Of a stretch of 64,000 nucleotides of DNA, positions 11,815 through 23,155 are shown in pieces. A program made the position numbers and the translations under genes. Numbering within the stretch: position 1 is the stretch's first letter; each line of letters begins with the position of its first letter. The notes under the pieces were generated by a model. It ran no database searches. It was given only the letters and a program-made list of their open reading frames with translations, and was not told the DNA's origin. Source of the stretch: Blastocystis hominis. Its lineage: Eukaryota; Sar; Bigyra; Opalinata; Blastocystidae. The stretch spans positions 112,922-176,921 of the forward strand of contig NW_013171860.1 of NCBI RefSeq assembly GCF_000151665.1, read 5' to 3'.

Positions 11815-12606
11815 ATGTCAACAACCCGCGGTTTTCTCCATAATATGGGAGTGCTGCAATCGCGTCCAATGGAAATCGGAGAAAGAATTCTTCCTCACCC
11901 ACGGTGCTTCTCTCCTCTCCCCTTCGATTTCTCTCTAGGCATGTATATCCGCGGGTTGCTCAAGTTCTATCGAATTCGCGAGGCGCTTTCGGAGTATAAC
12001 AGATATAATCGTTATCATCACGTGAACAATATGATCAACACCCTCGTGTTGGAGGGACTATTCGAGGCAGGCTCTCCAGCAGACTGTCTCCTTCTTTTCA
12101 TCACTCTGCAGATCGACGTCCAGTTCGATCTAAATCCAAACAATCTTGTCGAAATCGACGGTGAGCAGCATATCAATTGGACAAAGGATCACGAATGCTT
12201 CATTCGGCGTGTCGATAGATATAAGAATCAATTTCTTTGATCCAGAAACAAATAAGAGACTATTCGTCATTAGATTCCACAGCTCCGATGGAGAGTAGGG
12301 AGAAAGATCGAAAAAAAGAGTCAGAGGAGGATGAGCTCATAGAACTTCGAAAGCGAAGGCAAGATGTGATCAGTTCGGCGTGTAAACTGAAGACTATTGA
12401 ATATGCGACATATTGTATTCGATATTAAAGTCGAATGGAGTTCTCCCACAGAAGAATGCGATGTTTTCAAAGCTGTCAGTGAGTTGTTGAGTGAAGCGAC
12501 AGTCATAAATAGTTTGTAAGTGATAGTAATTCGAATCAAATGAGTGTGAAATGCCAGAATTCGATCGAAGCGCTTCATGCGACTCCACTCATTTCCCAAG
12601 AGTAGC
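11815..12606 (+). CDS. Unrecognised multi-exon protein
   Basis: Exon pieces share a strand: a segment with GMYIRGLLKFYRIREAL (from about 11940), a charged helical segment (ESREKDRKKESEEDELIEL, about 12290), and a final exon pair reaching TAG at 12604-12606. Introns of 35 nt (near 12205-12239) and 29 nt (near 12519) restore the frame. One join around 12400-12430 could not be settled and the true start is uncertain. The exact TGTTTGTT at 12616 supports a real 3' end here. I do not recognise a family. Confidence 0.5.
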
Positions 12607-12615
12607 CATTGTGGT

Positions 12616-12623
12616 TGTTTGTT
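12616..12623 (+). terminator. TGTTTGTT motif
   Basis: Exact octamer 10 nt after the TAG of the upstream gene. Confidence 0.6.
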
Positions 12624-13565
12624 GTTGAAATAGTATAGAACGGATTAGAACGATTCTCTTTTGCAACTTCCAATTCTTGCGAGCCGATTATAACGCGATT
12701 GTATAATCATAAATAATAATCCTATTGTGGAACGATGTGAGGTTTTTTCCATTTTATGTCTCTTTTCTTTTCTTCTTGAACTGAAAAAGTCGATTATATG
12801 TTGTTTCGAGTCTGCCGCTATCGAGTTCTTTTTGTATTCTCTCATTTCTGCAATGTGGTTGGCCAGCGATGATTTCACGTGGCTGAAAAGAATCCTCTTT
12901 ATGAAATTGAATTTGTAATACGATAAACATATGGAATAGCCAAATACGGGCTTTTATTTACCTGTGCTTCCCTTTGAAACAAATGGTTTCATACACCCAT
13001 TTTTATAATCGATTTACAAGAATAGTTTGAGCAACAATCGAATTATAGCAATCCAGAAATCGTGATATTATTACACGCATATCGGAGCAATATCGATTTG
13101 GATTCTGGTGGGAATGATTTAGTATTATATTTTCTTCGTACTATAGAAATAATCACTCGGCAAGAGGTTTGTGAGTTGGCTACACCGTGAAAGCAGCAAA
13201 TGGACATTTCTGAGATGAATAAAAAAGTTACGACAGGCAGAGAACAAAATGAAGAGAAGGAAAACCAGTAACTCACTTCGAGAAAAGCCAAGATCGATTC
13301 GTCATTGTCTTGTTTGATTTTGAAGTGTTGTATGGAATGAGCACGGATCTATCCTTAGTAAAATAGGGTTTTGTGCCCGTGGTTTTTGCATACCAATATC
13401 CTAAGCTAATGCAATAAGAATATAGCAAACTGGTGAGAGAGTTTTGAGACATAATATAAAAAATTCCATTCATTAATTCACTCCAATGGTTTTTTACAGC
13501 ATAGGAGAAGAAACGCTAAAAAGCACACAGAGAAATAAGAATTTAAAATACAGAAGAATAGTAAA
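12624..13565. other. No confident gene; weak minus-strand frames
   Basis: Three short minus-strand frames (12645-12878, 13043-13291, 13273-13473) could be exons of one gene, but I found no convincing splice joins and no recognisable domain. Confidence 0.3.
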
Positions 13566-13681
13566 AGAACAGCATCGAGACTTCTCAGCGAGTCACCCAC
13601 ACTGGTACTAACTCGACTCGTGATGACTTAGCTTCCTAGATCGGACGGGTTAGGGCGCTTTCCATCAGATATGGCCGTTCT
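13566..13681 (-). rRNA. 5S ribosomal RNA
   Basis: On the minus strand the sequence shows the 5S landmarks in order: GGCCATAT, CCCGTCCGAT, GAAGCTAAG, then TTAGTACCAGTGTGGGTGA. The ends AGAACGGC and GCTGTTCT pair as helix I. Length is about 116 nt, as expected. A TTTT run follows directly as a Pol III terminator. Boundaries are good to a few bases. It is a single copy in this window, about 330 bases from a Polinton relic. Confidence 0.92.
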
Positions 13682-14007
13682 CATTTTATTATTATTCAAT
13701 TGCCTATTTAAATATCACATTTGATAGTTATTCATTTGTATTGCATAAATCAATTTCGGTATTTTTCGTCCATTTTCGACCAAAAACGCCCCTTTGACCC
13801 CTATTTCCGCACCCAAAGTTGTTTATCTGACCTTATTTCCATCGATCACCGTTGCTCGCCCCAGATAACCTGAGTTTTTTATCTTCATAAAATATGAAAT
13901 ACGAAATGTTAGCCTTCGCTTATTTTGAATACCCAAAACATAAACAGCGTGTTTGACGCGGAAATTTGTGGCCGATCTTCCAAGTGAATTAATGTTAGCT
14001 TGTCTTT
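13682..14007. other. Non-coding spacer between 5S gene and element relic
   Basis: AT-rich, no frame. It holds TTTTCGTCCATTTTCGACC near 13760, similar to sequence beside the truncated polymerase at 59.6 kb. Confidence 0.4.
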
Positions 14008-15000
14008 ACATATTTACCAACCGGTAATGTCCGAAGGCCAATATATGCACATTGTCGTCCAAAATCCATCTCTTTTGTCCATGCAAGTCATGAGTGTCTT
14101 GGTTTGCTCCATGATGCTAATTGTGAATGCCTGATTGTGAATGCTTTTGAATTTACCGTCGATCACCGCATCTTTCTTTCTCTACACCTCACGTACACGC
14201 TTGTACAAATCGATATTCTTCATACACATTCTTTCCCCATAGATTGCCACATAATGTGGAATTCCCTTTGGTGCATTGTGTATCACATGCTTCTCATTAA
14301 TCAGACAATACATCTTGGGTCTGGGTCCTGCCAATTCGGTGATGCGATGTCCGTTGTGCTCGTCCTTCAAAATGGGTCACGACAGCTTCTTGTAGAAGTT
14401 GAGGAATGATGAGAGTGATGTAAACTTGTTTTTGTCCACCTCCTGATCGTAATAGTTCACAAGTTGTCTGTAGAAGTATCTCGTGTTATCCAACTCTGAG
14501 AAATCGAATGACTTGTACATATCACACATCTTGTGAACGAAATTATCCATGTCACTCAGTTGTACGATGAGCGAGTCTATGTCCTGTCCCAGTAACTCCA
14601 CGTTATCAAATGTGTTCTTGAGTATATTGAAGGAGAAATCGTATATGATATGTTTGGACATATCCAAAATAGCAAATCCGATAAAGAATGGCTTCACAAC
14701 TATCTTCACCGGTGTATTCAATATAATACCAATCAAGTTCCAGAATACATGGTGGGACCTGCGATCATTTCATATTCATGCTTCTGAATGATATCCTCGC
14801 GGTCATTCCATGTGGTGGCTAACTTCACATTCATTCGTTTTAGCACAGTTTCCACAAATTTGCCACATGTTGAGTTTGCCAACAGCTTGTAGATTTTTGA
14901 CTCCACAATAATCTTGGGCTTTACTCATTTCCAACTAACATGTTTACATACTCGAAAATAAATGGAGCGCGTCCCAAGGGTGTGAATGTTAACTCCTATG
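14008..15000 (-). pseudogene. Polinton-type DNA polymerase B, C-terminal part (relic)
   Basis: The minus strand carries, in polymerase order, a pre-motif-B segment (APFIFEYVNML), motif B (KLLANSTCGKF near 14870), motif C with both aspartates (GQDIDSLIV near 14575), then KMYCLINEKHV and the family-typical end DDNVHILAFGHYRL near 14030. The pieces are separated by stops and frameshifts (one TAG follows KRVREV). The exonuclease domain and motif A are absent. Protein-primed PolB replicates Polinton/Maverick elements. This half is complementary to the polymerase at 56.4-59.5 kb, which has the N-terminal part only. Confidence 0.8.
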
Positions 15001-15033
15001 AACCAAATCAACCAAAGTAAATTGAATCGATAA

Positions 15034-15627
15034 ATGTTGTACATATTCAGCAGCAATCCAAACAATTACATATTCAAGAAGCTCGATAACATGCTCATCA
15101 ACATGCCCGAGAAGGAAGGTCATCATGTGCTAATTCGAGAGACAATGCATGGCGTTCCTCAGTATTCATAGACGACACATTCTGGATGTTTAGTGAAAGT
15201 CAATAATGCCACACTGTTTGAACATACACACACATCCACTCAACCATTCAATAATCAATGCCAATTTGAATTACCTTTTGCTTTATATCTCATAATCACA
15301 TCGATTCCATGTTACAATGAGAATGATGTCCTTATCAAACATTATGATTATATCGAATCGATTGTGGGTAAGGGATACAAGGTGAATGTTTCAATGGATG
15401 GTGTGTCATTGCTCGATGTGCCATTCATCGATACACTCAACAATCTTGTGACCCTTTCCCATACCAAACTGATAAATGGAATCGAATGGACAAGTGAGAG
15501 TCATACGATCTCTGCATTCACGAATATCCCTTCTCTTGTATGTCTGGGAGGTGTGAAGAGTATCACGATCATTTTCGAACACATGAGCCAGGTTGTTTCT
15601 TCTGTCTCTTCTTCTGGGTGCTCGTAA
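15034..15627 (+). pseudogene. Relic of the element's 191-residue virion-type ORF
   Basis: It starts LYIFSSN.NNY.FKKLDNMLINMPEK.GHHVLIRET, closely matching the intact ORF at 54803-55378 on the minus strand. A TAG near 15169 and frame changes break it, then the match resumes to LGGVKSITIIFEH near the end. It converges on and overlaps the integrase relic, as in the larger element. Function unknown. Confidence 0.75.
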
Positions 15628-16581
15628 TGGGTCGATGTGATCTTGCTGCCTCTCTCAATGCATTGGGTTCCTTATCACTCTTGGATTGAGTGATGGGTGG
15701 TGCTGGTTGTGGTTTGCATTTGCTAGCCAGCAGTTCCCAATGATAGCACTTCTGTCTGCTATCGCTTTCCACATTCTTCACTTCGTACATCAATGGCATG
15801 ATGTGATCGTCAATGTCAACAACTTCAATTAAGTCCTGAGACCATTTGCTCGTCAATGATCGCTTTTCCAGAATGCGAGGTCTTCATGTCACTCCAACAT
15901 AATCACCCACATCGAATTGCGGTGTTGTGTCCCTTGCTGTCATGTTGGATGGTTCTGTTTTCTCCATGTACAAGATATCGTTGTTGTTGTTAAGCCAAAT
16001 GTCATTGGGTGTATATCCGGTGTCTCTGTTCTTCCTTCCATTGTGTCTACGAACTGCACCATCGATCAAGTCGAACCATACACCTTTCCATTGATTGAAT
16101 GGAATGAAGGAACCATGATGTGTTCCTTGATATCTCGAATTGTTCGTTCAGCTAGTACTGCCTTATTCGCTGAATCCATGTGATACATGTTGATGTCATA
16201 CTTGTTCGAGATGTTGGTACGAAAGATGGCATTGGTGAATTAGGTACCTCGATCCGAGCATATATGCTTTGGTGATTCACCATATGTTTGAATGATATCC
16301 TTCATCGCATGAGTGACTTCTGTAGCACTCTTGCTCTTCAGTTTCCGAGTCATCAGGTATTTCGAATATCCATCAATACATACAAGGACATATTTGTATC
16401 CACGATTCTTGTAGAATCCAGTACTCTTTTGTCTTCCTAACACTTCTTGTATCCATTTGTGTTGTTTTGAAGAGAAATAGATAAGATCGATGAAGTATAT
16501 GTTTCGTTTGAATCCATTGATGATCACTCGAGATGCACCTCTTCGTTTTGCTAGTTTCCATAGTTCCTTGATCTCATTCAT
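15569..16581 (-). pseudogene. Retroviral-type (DDE) integrase of Polinton-like element, relic
   Basis: It matches the 53.9-54.9 kb integrase almost residue for residue. Visible parts are VCIDGYSKY (first Asp), SDRGT (second Asp) and, after a stop, AERTIRDIKEH (Glu), then the SH3-like end VGDYVGVT. A TAA replaces the Glu codon after SDRGT near 16241, a second stop (TGA for Arg) falls near 15890, and small indels occur. Here the codon that is TAG in the other copy is a lysine (GRQKSTGF). Clearly non-functional. Confidence 0.88.
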
Positions 16582-16831
16582 GCTCCACACACACATCGAT
16601 AAATGAATCGCACTATTCAAGGAATGAACAAGTTGTGTCAGAGGAATAAGAAAAAGAAGAATATGTGAGAATAGTCCATAGCTATTGATGATTAATAATA
16701 AAATAGTAATCATCATAGAAAGAGATATTGAAACAATCATATGTGTAGTTTAATAGAGAAATAAGGAAAGAACCAAATCCATGATAATAATAGTCATATT
16801 ATTGGAAATATGAGTCTTATTATTATCATGG

Positions 16832-16867
<36 letters not shown>

Positions 16868-17517
16868 TACTTACTGATCGATTCTGGATAATAGATCAAT
16901 TAGATTGTTATGTGGAATGATCGAAATGAAGAACAAACTCGATATGTGAAAACAAACAAATACCAAGAATGCATATCAATTTCAAACAATCCACATAATT
17001 GAATGAATCTATGTGAATCGATTCAGATTTCAATATAAATGAAGAGAAGATCATTTGATTGTCGGTTTGCATGGAAAGATTGATTGTTGCCACGAAACAT
17101 CAATCGGATTGATTTGAAATGATTTCGTATTGTAGGTTCTGATTATTGATTAAATCATTTGATAGATAGTTTGGTCCATTGCTTACTACTAAAACTACTA
17201 CTATTGTTGTTGTTGTTGCTGTGGATGTTGCTGCTGCTGCTATTGCTACTTCTCTCTTTCTCCCCTACCATTCATTCATTGATTCCAAACCATCAAAATC
17301 GATAACAATATTCCTTGTCAACAAAAGAAGAAATGGAATCAATGAAAGCAAAGAATCAAGTGTTTCCTTTATGACAATCAATGATCCATTTATCTATGAA
17401 TGAATGAATGAGTGAGTGATGAAGGAAAACAGAATGAATGAATGAATAAGAAGGAAAAACAATTTGTGTCATATGATATCGGATACTGGAAGGTAGGGGA
17501 GAAAGATGGGATGATGA
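16582..17517. repeat. AT-rich, low-complexity DNA with (AATC)n
   Basis: No credible gene. An (ATCA/AATC)n array lies at 16831-16866, and GTTGTT/CTGCTG runs occur near 17200. This is the start of the 16.6-20.6 kb microsatellite-rich block. Confidence 0.7.
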
Positions 17518-17768
17518 TGATTCAACTTTATTGACACTTCGAAGTAACAATGAATTGATTGGTTATGATTTGTTTTGGATCTTCCAAGTTTAACATCACT
17601 AACTTCTGTATAATGGAGTTTCTGTTGTCCTCGTTTTGGTGACATTGGAAAGTGGATTTAAATAATGAACAGAGATGGTAAATAGATATTCCAAATCTGT
17701 TTCAAAATGTCAATCTACTTGTATCATTGGGGTATGTTCAATCGAAATCGATTCGAGTATAGTTGATA
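17518..17768 (+). pseudogene. Relic of the last LRR modules of the MORN-LRR family
   Basis: About 250 bases match the 3' modules of the gene at 20.6-22.1 kb: CGAAGTAACAATGAATTGAT, then ATCTTCCAAGTTTAACATCA, then ATATTCCAAATCT and the terminal TCGAAATCGATT. Stops (TAA, TAG) and a lost splice end show decay. Confidence 0.65.
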
Positions 17769-20484
17769 AATAGAATGGAATTGATTTCATATGATTTTCA
17801 TAGATTTCAATTCCATTTGGTAAGTTTGATCCTATCTTATCTTGTTAGGTGATTTGATTTGATTTGATTTGATTTGATTCATTGTGTTTCATTCGATTCC
17901 GCTTGATCATTTGATTTGATTTGATTTGATTTGATTTGATTCGTTTAATAGGAACACATTTCGATTGATTATGATTGGAACAATTCTATCTGGTTCATTT
18001 TACAATGATCTGTGGAATTTATATTGTTGTTTCAAACTGATGGCACATGATTGATTCTATGATTGGTTAAAATGGATATATAATGATAATGATAATGATG
18101 ATAAACAGAAAACAAACAGAAATAAGCAAAACAAAACATGGAACAATCCAAACAAATAATCACATATTTCCTTATGAGAATTGAATCAATAAGAATCGAC
18201 ACAATCCAATTTGTCTGGTGGATAATGAATAATAAAGGATGAATGTTAGAAAATAAAAAAAGAATAGAGAAAAAGAAAATACTAAAAAGAAAAACTAAAA
18301 ACAAATTAGAATCATATAATACAAAACAAAAGAAAAAAGAAGAAAAGATAACTAAATAATAGCAAAACAAACAAGAATAAACTAAAAATCAAAATCGAAA
18401 ATGATATAATAAAATGAACTACAATCAATTCTAAAAGTTGAAAAACAACAACAACAACAACAAATGAAAAATGGAATAATCAAAAATAGATAAGCAACAT
18501 CAAAAAACAAAAACAAAAGAATAATGAATCATTGAGTATTATCAAATTAATACTATCTCAACAAACAAATATGGATTGTGTCGATTCCTATTGATTCAAT
18601 TGGATTAAGTGCAATGAATCTTGTCAAAACGATTCGATTGAAGTCGTTCGATCAAGATTCATTCGAAATATGTGATTTGTGGATTCATCGGTGTACAATC
18701 ACAAACAGCATATTGAATATACAATCAAACAATGGATTCCAAGAAAGGCCATTATCGAAATACTCATATTCAAACCACAACACAAATGGTTCTCACAATA
18801 TGCCTCACTATTGTATTGTGATTATCAAATGCTGATTCCATATTGACTTGTTCGAATGGGATCTAATGATTTGAATGATATCAATAATGATGATAATAAT
18901 GATCAGAAAGAAAGAAAGAAAGAAATAAGAGTATTGTTATACAATACAGTACAATGATAGATTCCAGCTAATACAATGATCGAACATAATGATTTCATGA
19001 ATCTCGATCGATTCAATTGCAAAACAACCATTGAGACTACAATGTGTTTGAGTGATTGTTCCATTCGGATTCGATCGAATCAATTGTATAATTCTATCAG
19101 TCGATTGGATCGCTATCAATGAATCATTCGATCGATTCTATATCATTGATAATCGAACAAAAACAAAAACAAATACTACTACTACTAATAATAATAATAA
19201 TAATCACGAGGATTGATGGTTGAATACTCATCATCAATCTGATTCTGATTCTGATTCTGATTGATCGATCCTATCCAATCATTCTATTCATGATCAACAA
19301 TACCAAAGTGATCTAATGGTATTCAATATGCTGAAATAGACCGATGAATAATGTGGATGATCATACAATCATAATAATGATGATAATGATGATGATGAAT
19401 GGAAATCGAAAACTAACCAAATACACACCATTCATTCAATCAATCATTCAATCGATCAATGGATTGAAGAGCCTTTCTATTCTTATCAGTATTATTGAGT
19501 GTGAATGATGAATTGATTCTTTACGATATTCAACATTCATTTGCATTTTGAATCAGCTATCTTTGATCCATTGATTGAGTGAATGAGTGAGTGAATGAGT
19601 GGTTTGTGTGATATTGAAGAATACGACATTCCATCCAAATATCGAAATGTCAAACCACGATTGATATTACTACGAACTACAACTATCAAGTATCAAACAC
19701 ATCCGATTTGATTCCATTATTATCAAATTGATAAATCCATGTTTTGTGACTCATTGATAAACAAACAAACAAAGAAACAAATGAGTGATAGTTGGATTGA
19801 TTGAATGGTGAATCCAATATGATTTCCAATGCTATTCAATCGGATTCTATTCTATTCTATTCTATTCTATTCTATTCTATTCTATTCTATTCTATTCTAT
19901 GTATACAGTGATCGATTCCTATTCAATAAATCAAAATCAATATCCTAATTCAATATCAATCATTCTATTGTATTGTATTGTATTGTATTGTATTATCTAC
20001 CGATTTAACAATGGATTCACAAATGTGAATAATCATCCAATATCAATCGATTCCAACCATTCCATTGTGTCACTAGCAAATCCAATCTTATTATTCATGA
20101 TTATGATAATGATTATTATTCGAAGCAAGCAGTTTCCTATCAATATTGAACAAATCCTAGTTCAAACCTATTCAAACCATCATTTGTATATTCTTATTCT
20201 TATTCTTATTCTTATTATTCTTATTATTATTATTATTATTGGTAGATTGGATTCATTATTTGTGAATGTTCAATATGTGATCATTGGGTCATTGGTAATA
20301 ATAATAATAATAATGATGATGATGATGATCGAAAACAATGATTGATTGATTGATTGATTGATTGAAACAACAATCATAATCCAGTATCATTGTTAAAATG
20401 GTAAAGAAGAACATCATAATAATCAGGCAGGATTGATATTTTGATAATTATAGAATCATGAATTGTGATCAAGAATCGGTTTGA

Positions 20485-20518
<34 letters not shown>

Positions 20519-20647
20519 GGAAATGTTCCTAAACAATGGCGAATCACTGAACAAATCAAATCAAATCAAAATTATAGATTTAATGCTTGATTTAGTGGAC
20601 AAGATTAGCGAGAATGGAAGAAACATCTATGAATCAAATCAAATCAA
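17769..20647. repeat. Microsatellite-rich AT-rich block
   Basis: No supported gene. Simple repeats dominate: (GATTT)n at 17851-17879 and 17911-17940, (TCTAT)n at about 19844-19900, (TATTG)n at about 19973-19994, TTCTTA/TTA repeats near 20195-20240, (GATT)n near 20338-20364, (AATC)n near 20488-20518. Spacers are rich in GATT/AATC words, suggesting origin by slippage. Confidence 0.8.
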
Positions 20648-22101
20648 TCAAACTATACTCCAAATTGATTTCGATCGAACCCACTCGAATGAATCAGGTA
20701 GCTTGACATTTTGAAGATTTGGAATATCTAAATACTATCAATATTCAATATTCAGAAATACTTGCCAATATCACTACACGAGGTTTATAAAAACTATATC
20801 CTTCAGAAGTAATTGATGTTAGACTTGGAAGATCTACAAAGCAAATCATAACCAATCAATTCATTATTACTTCGCATTATCAATGAAGCTGAATCATCCC
20901 AATATCTTCCACGAAGTGCCAGATAACCGAGTTGAATGGAATGTAATGATGGAAGATCTACATCAATCATTTCATTCGAATTCATTCAATACTTTCAATT
21001 ATTGTCGATAAGGAATAAAAGAATGCGCGATAACCTAATGTAATGGATTGTAAATTTGGAAGATCTATGCATCATTCAAATATTCAATATCATATCAATA
21101 CCTCGAATCACAAATGAACTATACAAGAAATTGTCTGACCTACTTTCAATTGTCCCGATTTGAATGGATTGTAATTGTGGTAGATTCTTCAATTCAAAGT
21201 CGCCTCCAAAATCACTGAAACTGAATTCACCAATTTGAATGGATTCCAATGATTCACAATTCAATATGTAGAATGATTTTGATTTAACATTTCTCCAACT
21301 ATTCTTTGTCTGATTAAATGAATTGCTTCCGATTTTGATAGTTTTCAATCGATTCAATCCATCGATTTTGAATGTTTGCACTGATTCAAAACATTCATTG
21401 CCGATTTCGATTGATTCCAAATTATACAACAATGAAACATTCCAATCAACCAATACACAATTGTCACTCAGTTTCAAATGTTTGATTCCGATATTCATTG
21501 GTTTGCTTCCATCTCCTTCATATTTTTCATCAATATCACATTCAATTCCATCGTACCAGTTACATTCTTTTACTAATTTACCACATCGATCATACACTTT
21601 TCCTCTTCCAAATCGCTTATCATCACACCAATATCCTTCATATTCAATACATCCATTATTATGATAACTCGTTCCATATCCAAATCGTTTCCAATTGATC
21701 ATTATGCCCTTGTACATCAATATTCCATCATCATCATACATTTCACCATATCCAAATGGAATTCCAAACTTGTTTTCTGTCAATACCAAGCCTTCAAATC
21801 GACTTCCATGATCCAAATCCACGATTCCTTCTGTTACAGCTTTTTTATTATATGAAATAGCACCAATTTGATGATTTCCAAACACTTTCAACACTTTCTG
21901 CTCATTGACCACAAATCCTTGATTCATGAATACTCCATTATTGAATTGTAATACTATACATTCTCTATTACTCAATATGAGTGAAATCCAGCCATTTGGT
22001 TTCCATTCTTTACCCAAGAATCCTTGCGCATTTTGAATAATGGAACTATCAGTATGATAGTTATTAATAACAGAATTGACAAAATCAGTAATGTTTTGCA
22101 T
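20648..22101 (-). CDS. MORN-repeat plus BspA-like leucine-rich-repeat protein (copy 1)
   Basis: The start MQNITDFVNSVINN at 22101 is chosen because the paralogue at 47.8 kb starts at the same place. The first exon encodes an N-terminal region, MORN-type repeats (GYGTSYHNNGCIEYEGYW, residues about 150-210) and LRRs of BspA type (LESIEIGNECFESVQTF, then LKTIKIGSNSF). Beyond the first exon each further LRR lies on its own small exon, joined in phase 1 by introns of about 34-37 nt, every exon opening with (D/N)LPxLxSI. The frame ends at TGA 20648-20650. MORN repeats often bind membranes or partners; the role here is unknown. No signal peptide is evident. Confidence 0.7.
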
Positions 22102-22869
22102 GGAAATGAAAAGAAATATGGTAAAACGGCTTTTTGGAAACAAGATCTGGTTCATTATTTCTCGATAGAACACACGTCATGGATTATTTAGTATGTCTTT
22201 GATATGCTGGTGTGTTACAAACTAGAATACATAGGATAAAATTACATTTTCTCCACCCATTTCTATTTTTCATTATTTCGGTGCATTTCTATCTATTCAT
22301 TTATTCTTGTGTTATTTTCCAATACTTATAGCTATAATTGTAAATTATTACGCATTTTGATCACCTTTACTCTCTCATGTCAGAATGGCTGTTCTATTAA
22401 GTCTATTATGGATATATGCTCTTCAAAATATATCAATTATGTGGTTGTTAATCTTGTTTTGCAACAATCGAACTCACAATAGTGAATACTGTTGGAATGG
22501 TTAGATTCGTAATAGAGAGTATGGCAGTAGTATGTAGAATGCAAAATCCATCATTTCTATTAGACAAGTGGATTATTGTATTGATTCTCTGTTGATACTT
22601 CGATTCTCTTCTGTCACAATGATCATCCATATTGAGTACAAAGAATGATATTGCAGAGAAAGGAATGTGGTTCATAGATTGAAATGGTGAATAGGAATCA
22701 TAGTATCATTAAACAAAACAATCGATTGAATAATATGATAATGGATGGAATCCATGAATCCTATGAATGAAAACCTTGCTTTCTATTTGATCAACAAAAC
22801 AATGTGAAATGCAATGTGATTAACATAGCAATAGTATTAAATAAACAAGTAATATTGAGTGAGTCAATG
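22102..22869. other. Spacer without a clear gene
   Basis: AT-rich; only short unsupported frames on either strand. Confidence 0.4.
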
Positions 22870-23155
22870 AGTGAATGAATATGCCATCCATCATAGAGAT
22901 CTCTTCCACTCACTTCCACTCCATCTTTCCATTCCACTTCGCGAGTAGCAATCCGAGTTTCTTCATCGATCCTATATCCTCGACCATTTCGAAGAAACGA
23001 TTCGTTCGATTCATCATACACGAATTCTCCGCCATAGATAGGAATTCAATTCGAAACTATGAATTTGTCTCCATTTCTTATCAACTCAATCATAATGGTT
23101 CCTTCAATTGTGAATGTTGTCCTCAAGTATGTGGTTCTACCAGATTCCTTTGATC
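22870..23155 (-). pseudogene. MORN-type fragment
   Basis: A minus-strand frame with one internal TGA reads YGGEFVYDESNESFLRNGRG, then WKDGVEVSGRDLYDGW, resembling MORN-repeat units. No start or flanking exons were found. It is probably a remnant of the local MORN family. Confidence 0.45.

Noticed and set aside
12645-13473. Minus-strand multi-exon gene
   Set aside because: Frames are short, no splice joins gave a coherent protein, and no polyadenylation motif was found.
19844-19900. CRISPR-like array
   Set aside because: A pure (TCTAT)n microsatellite without spacers, in a eukaryotic context.
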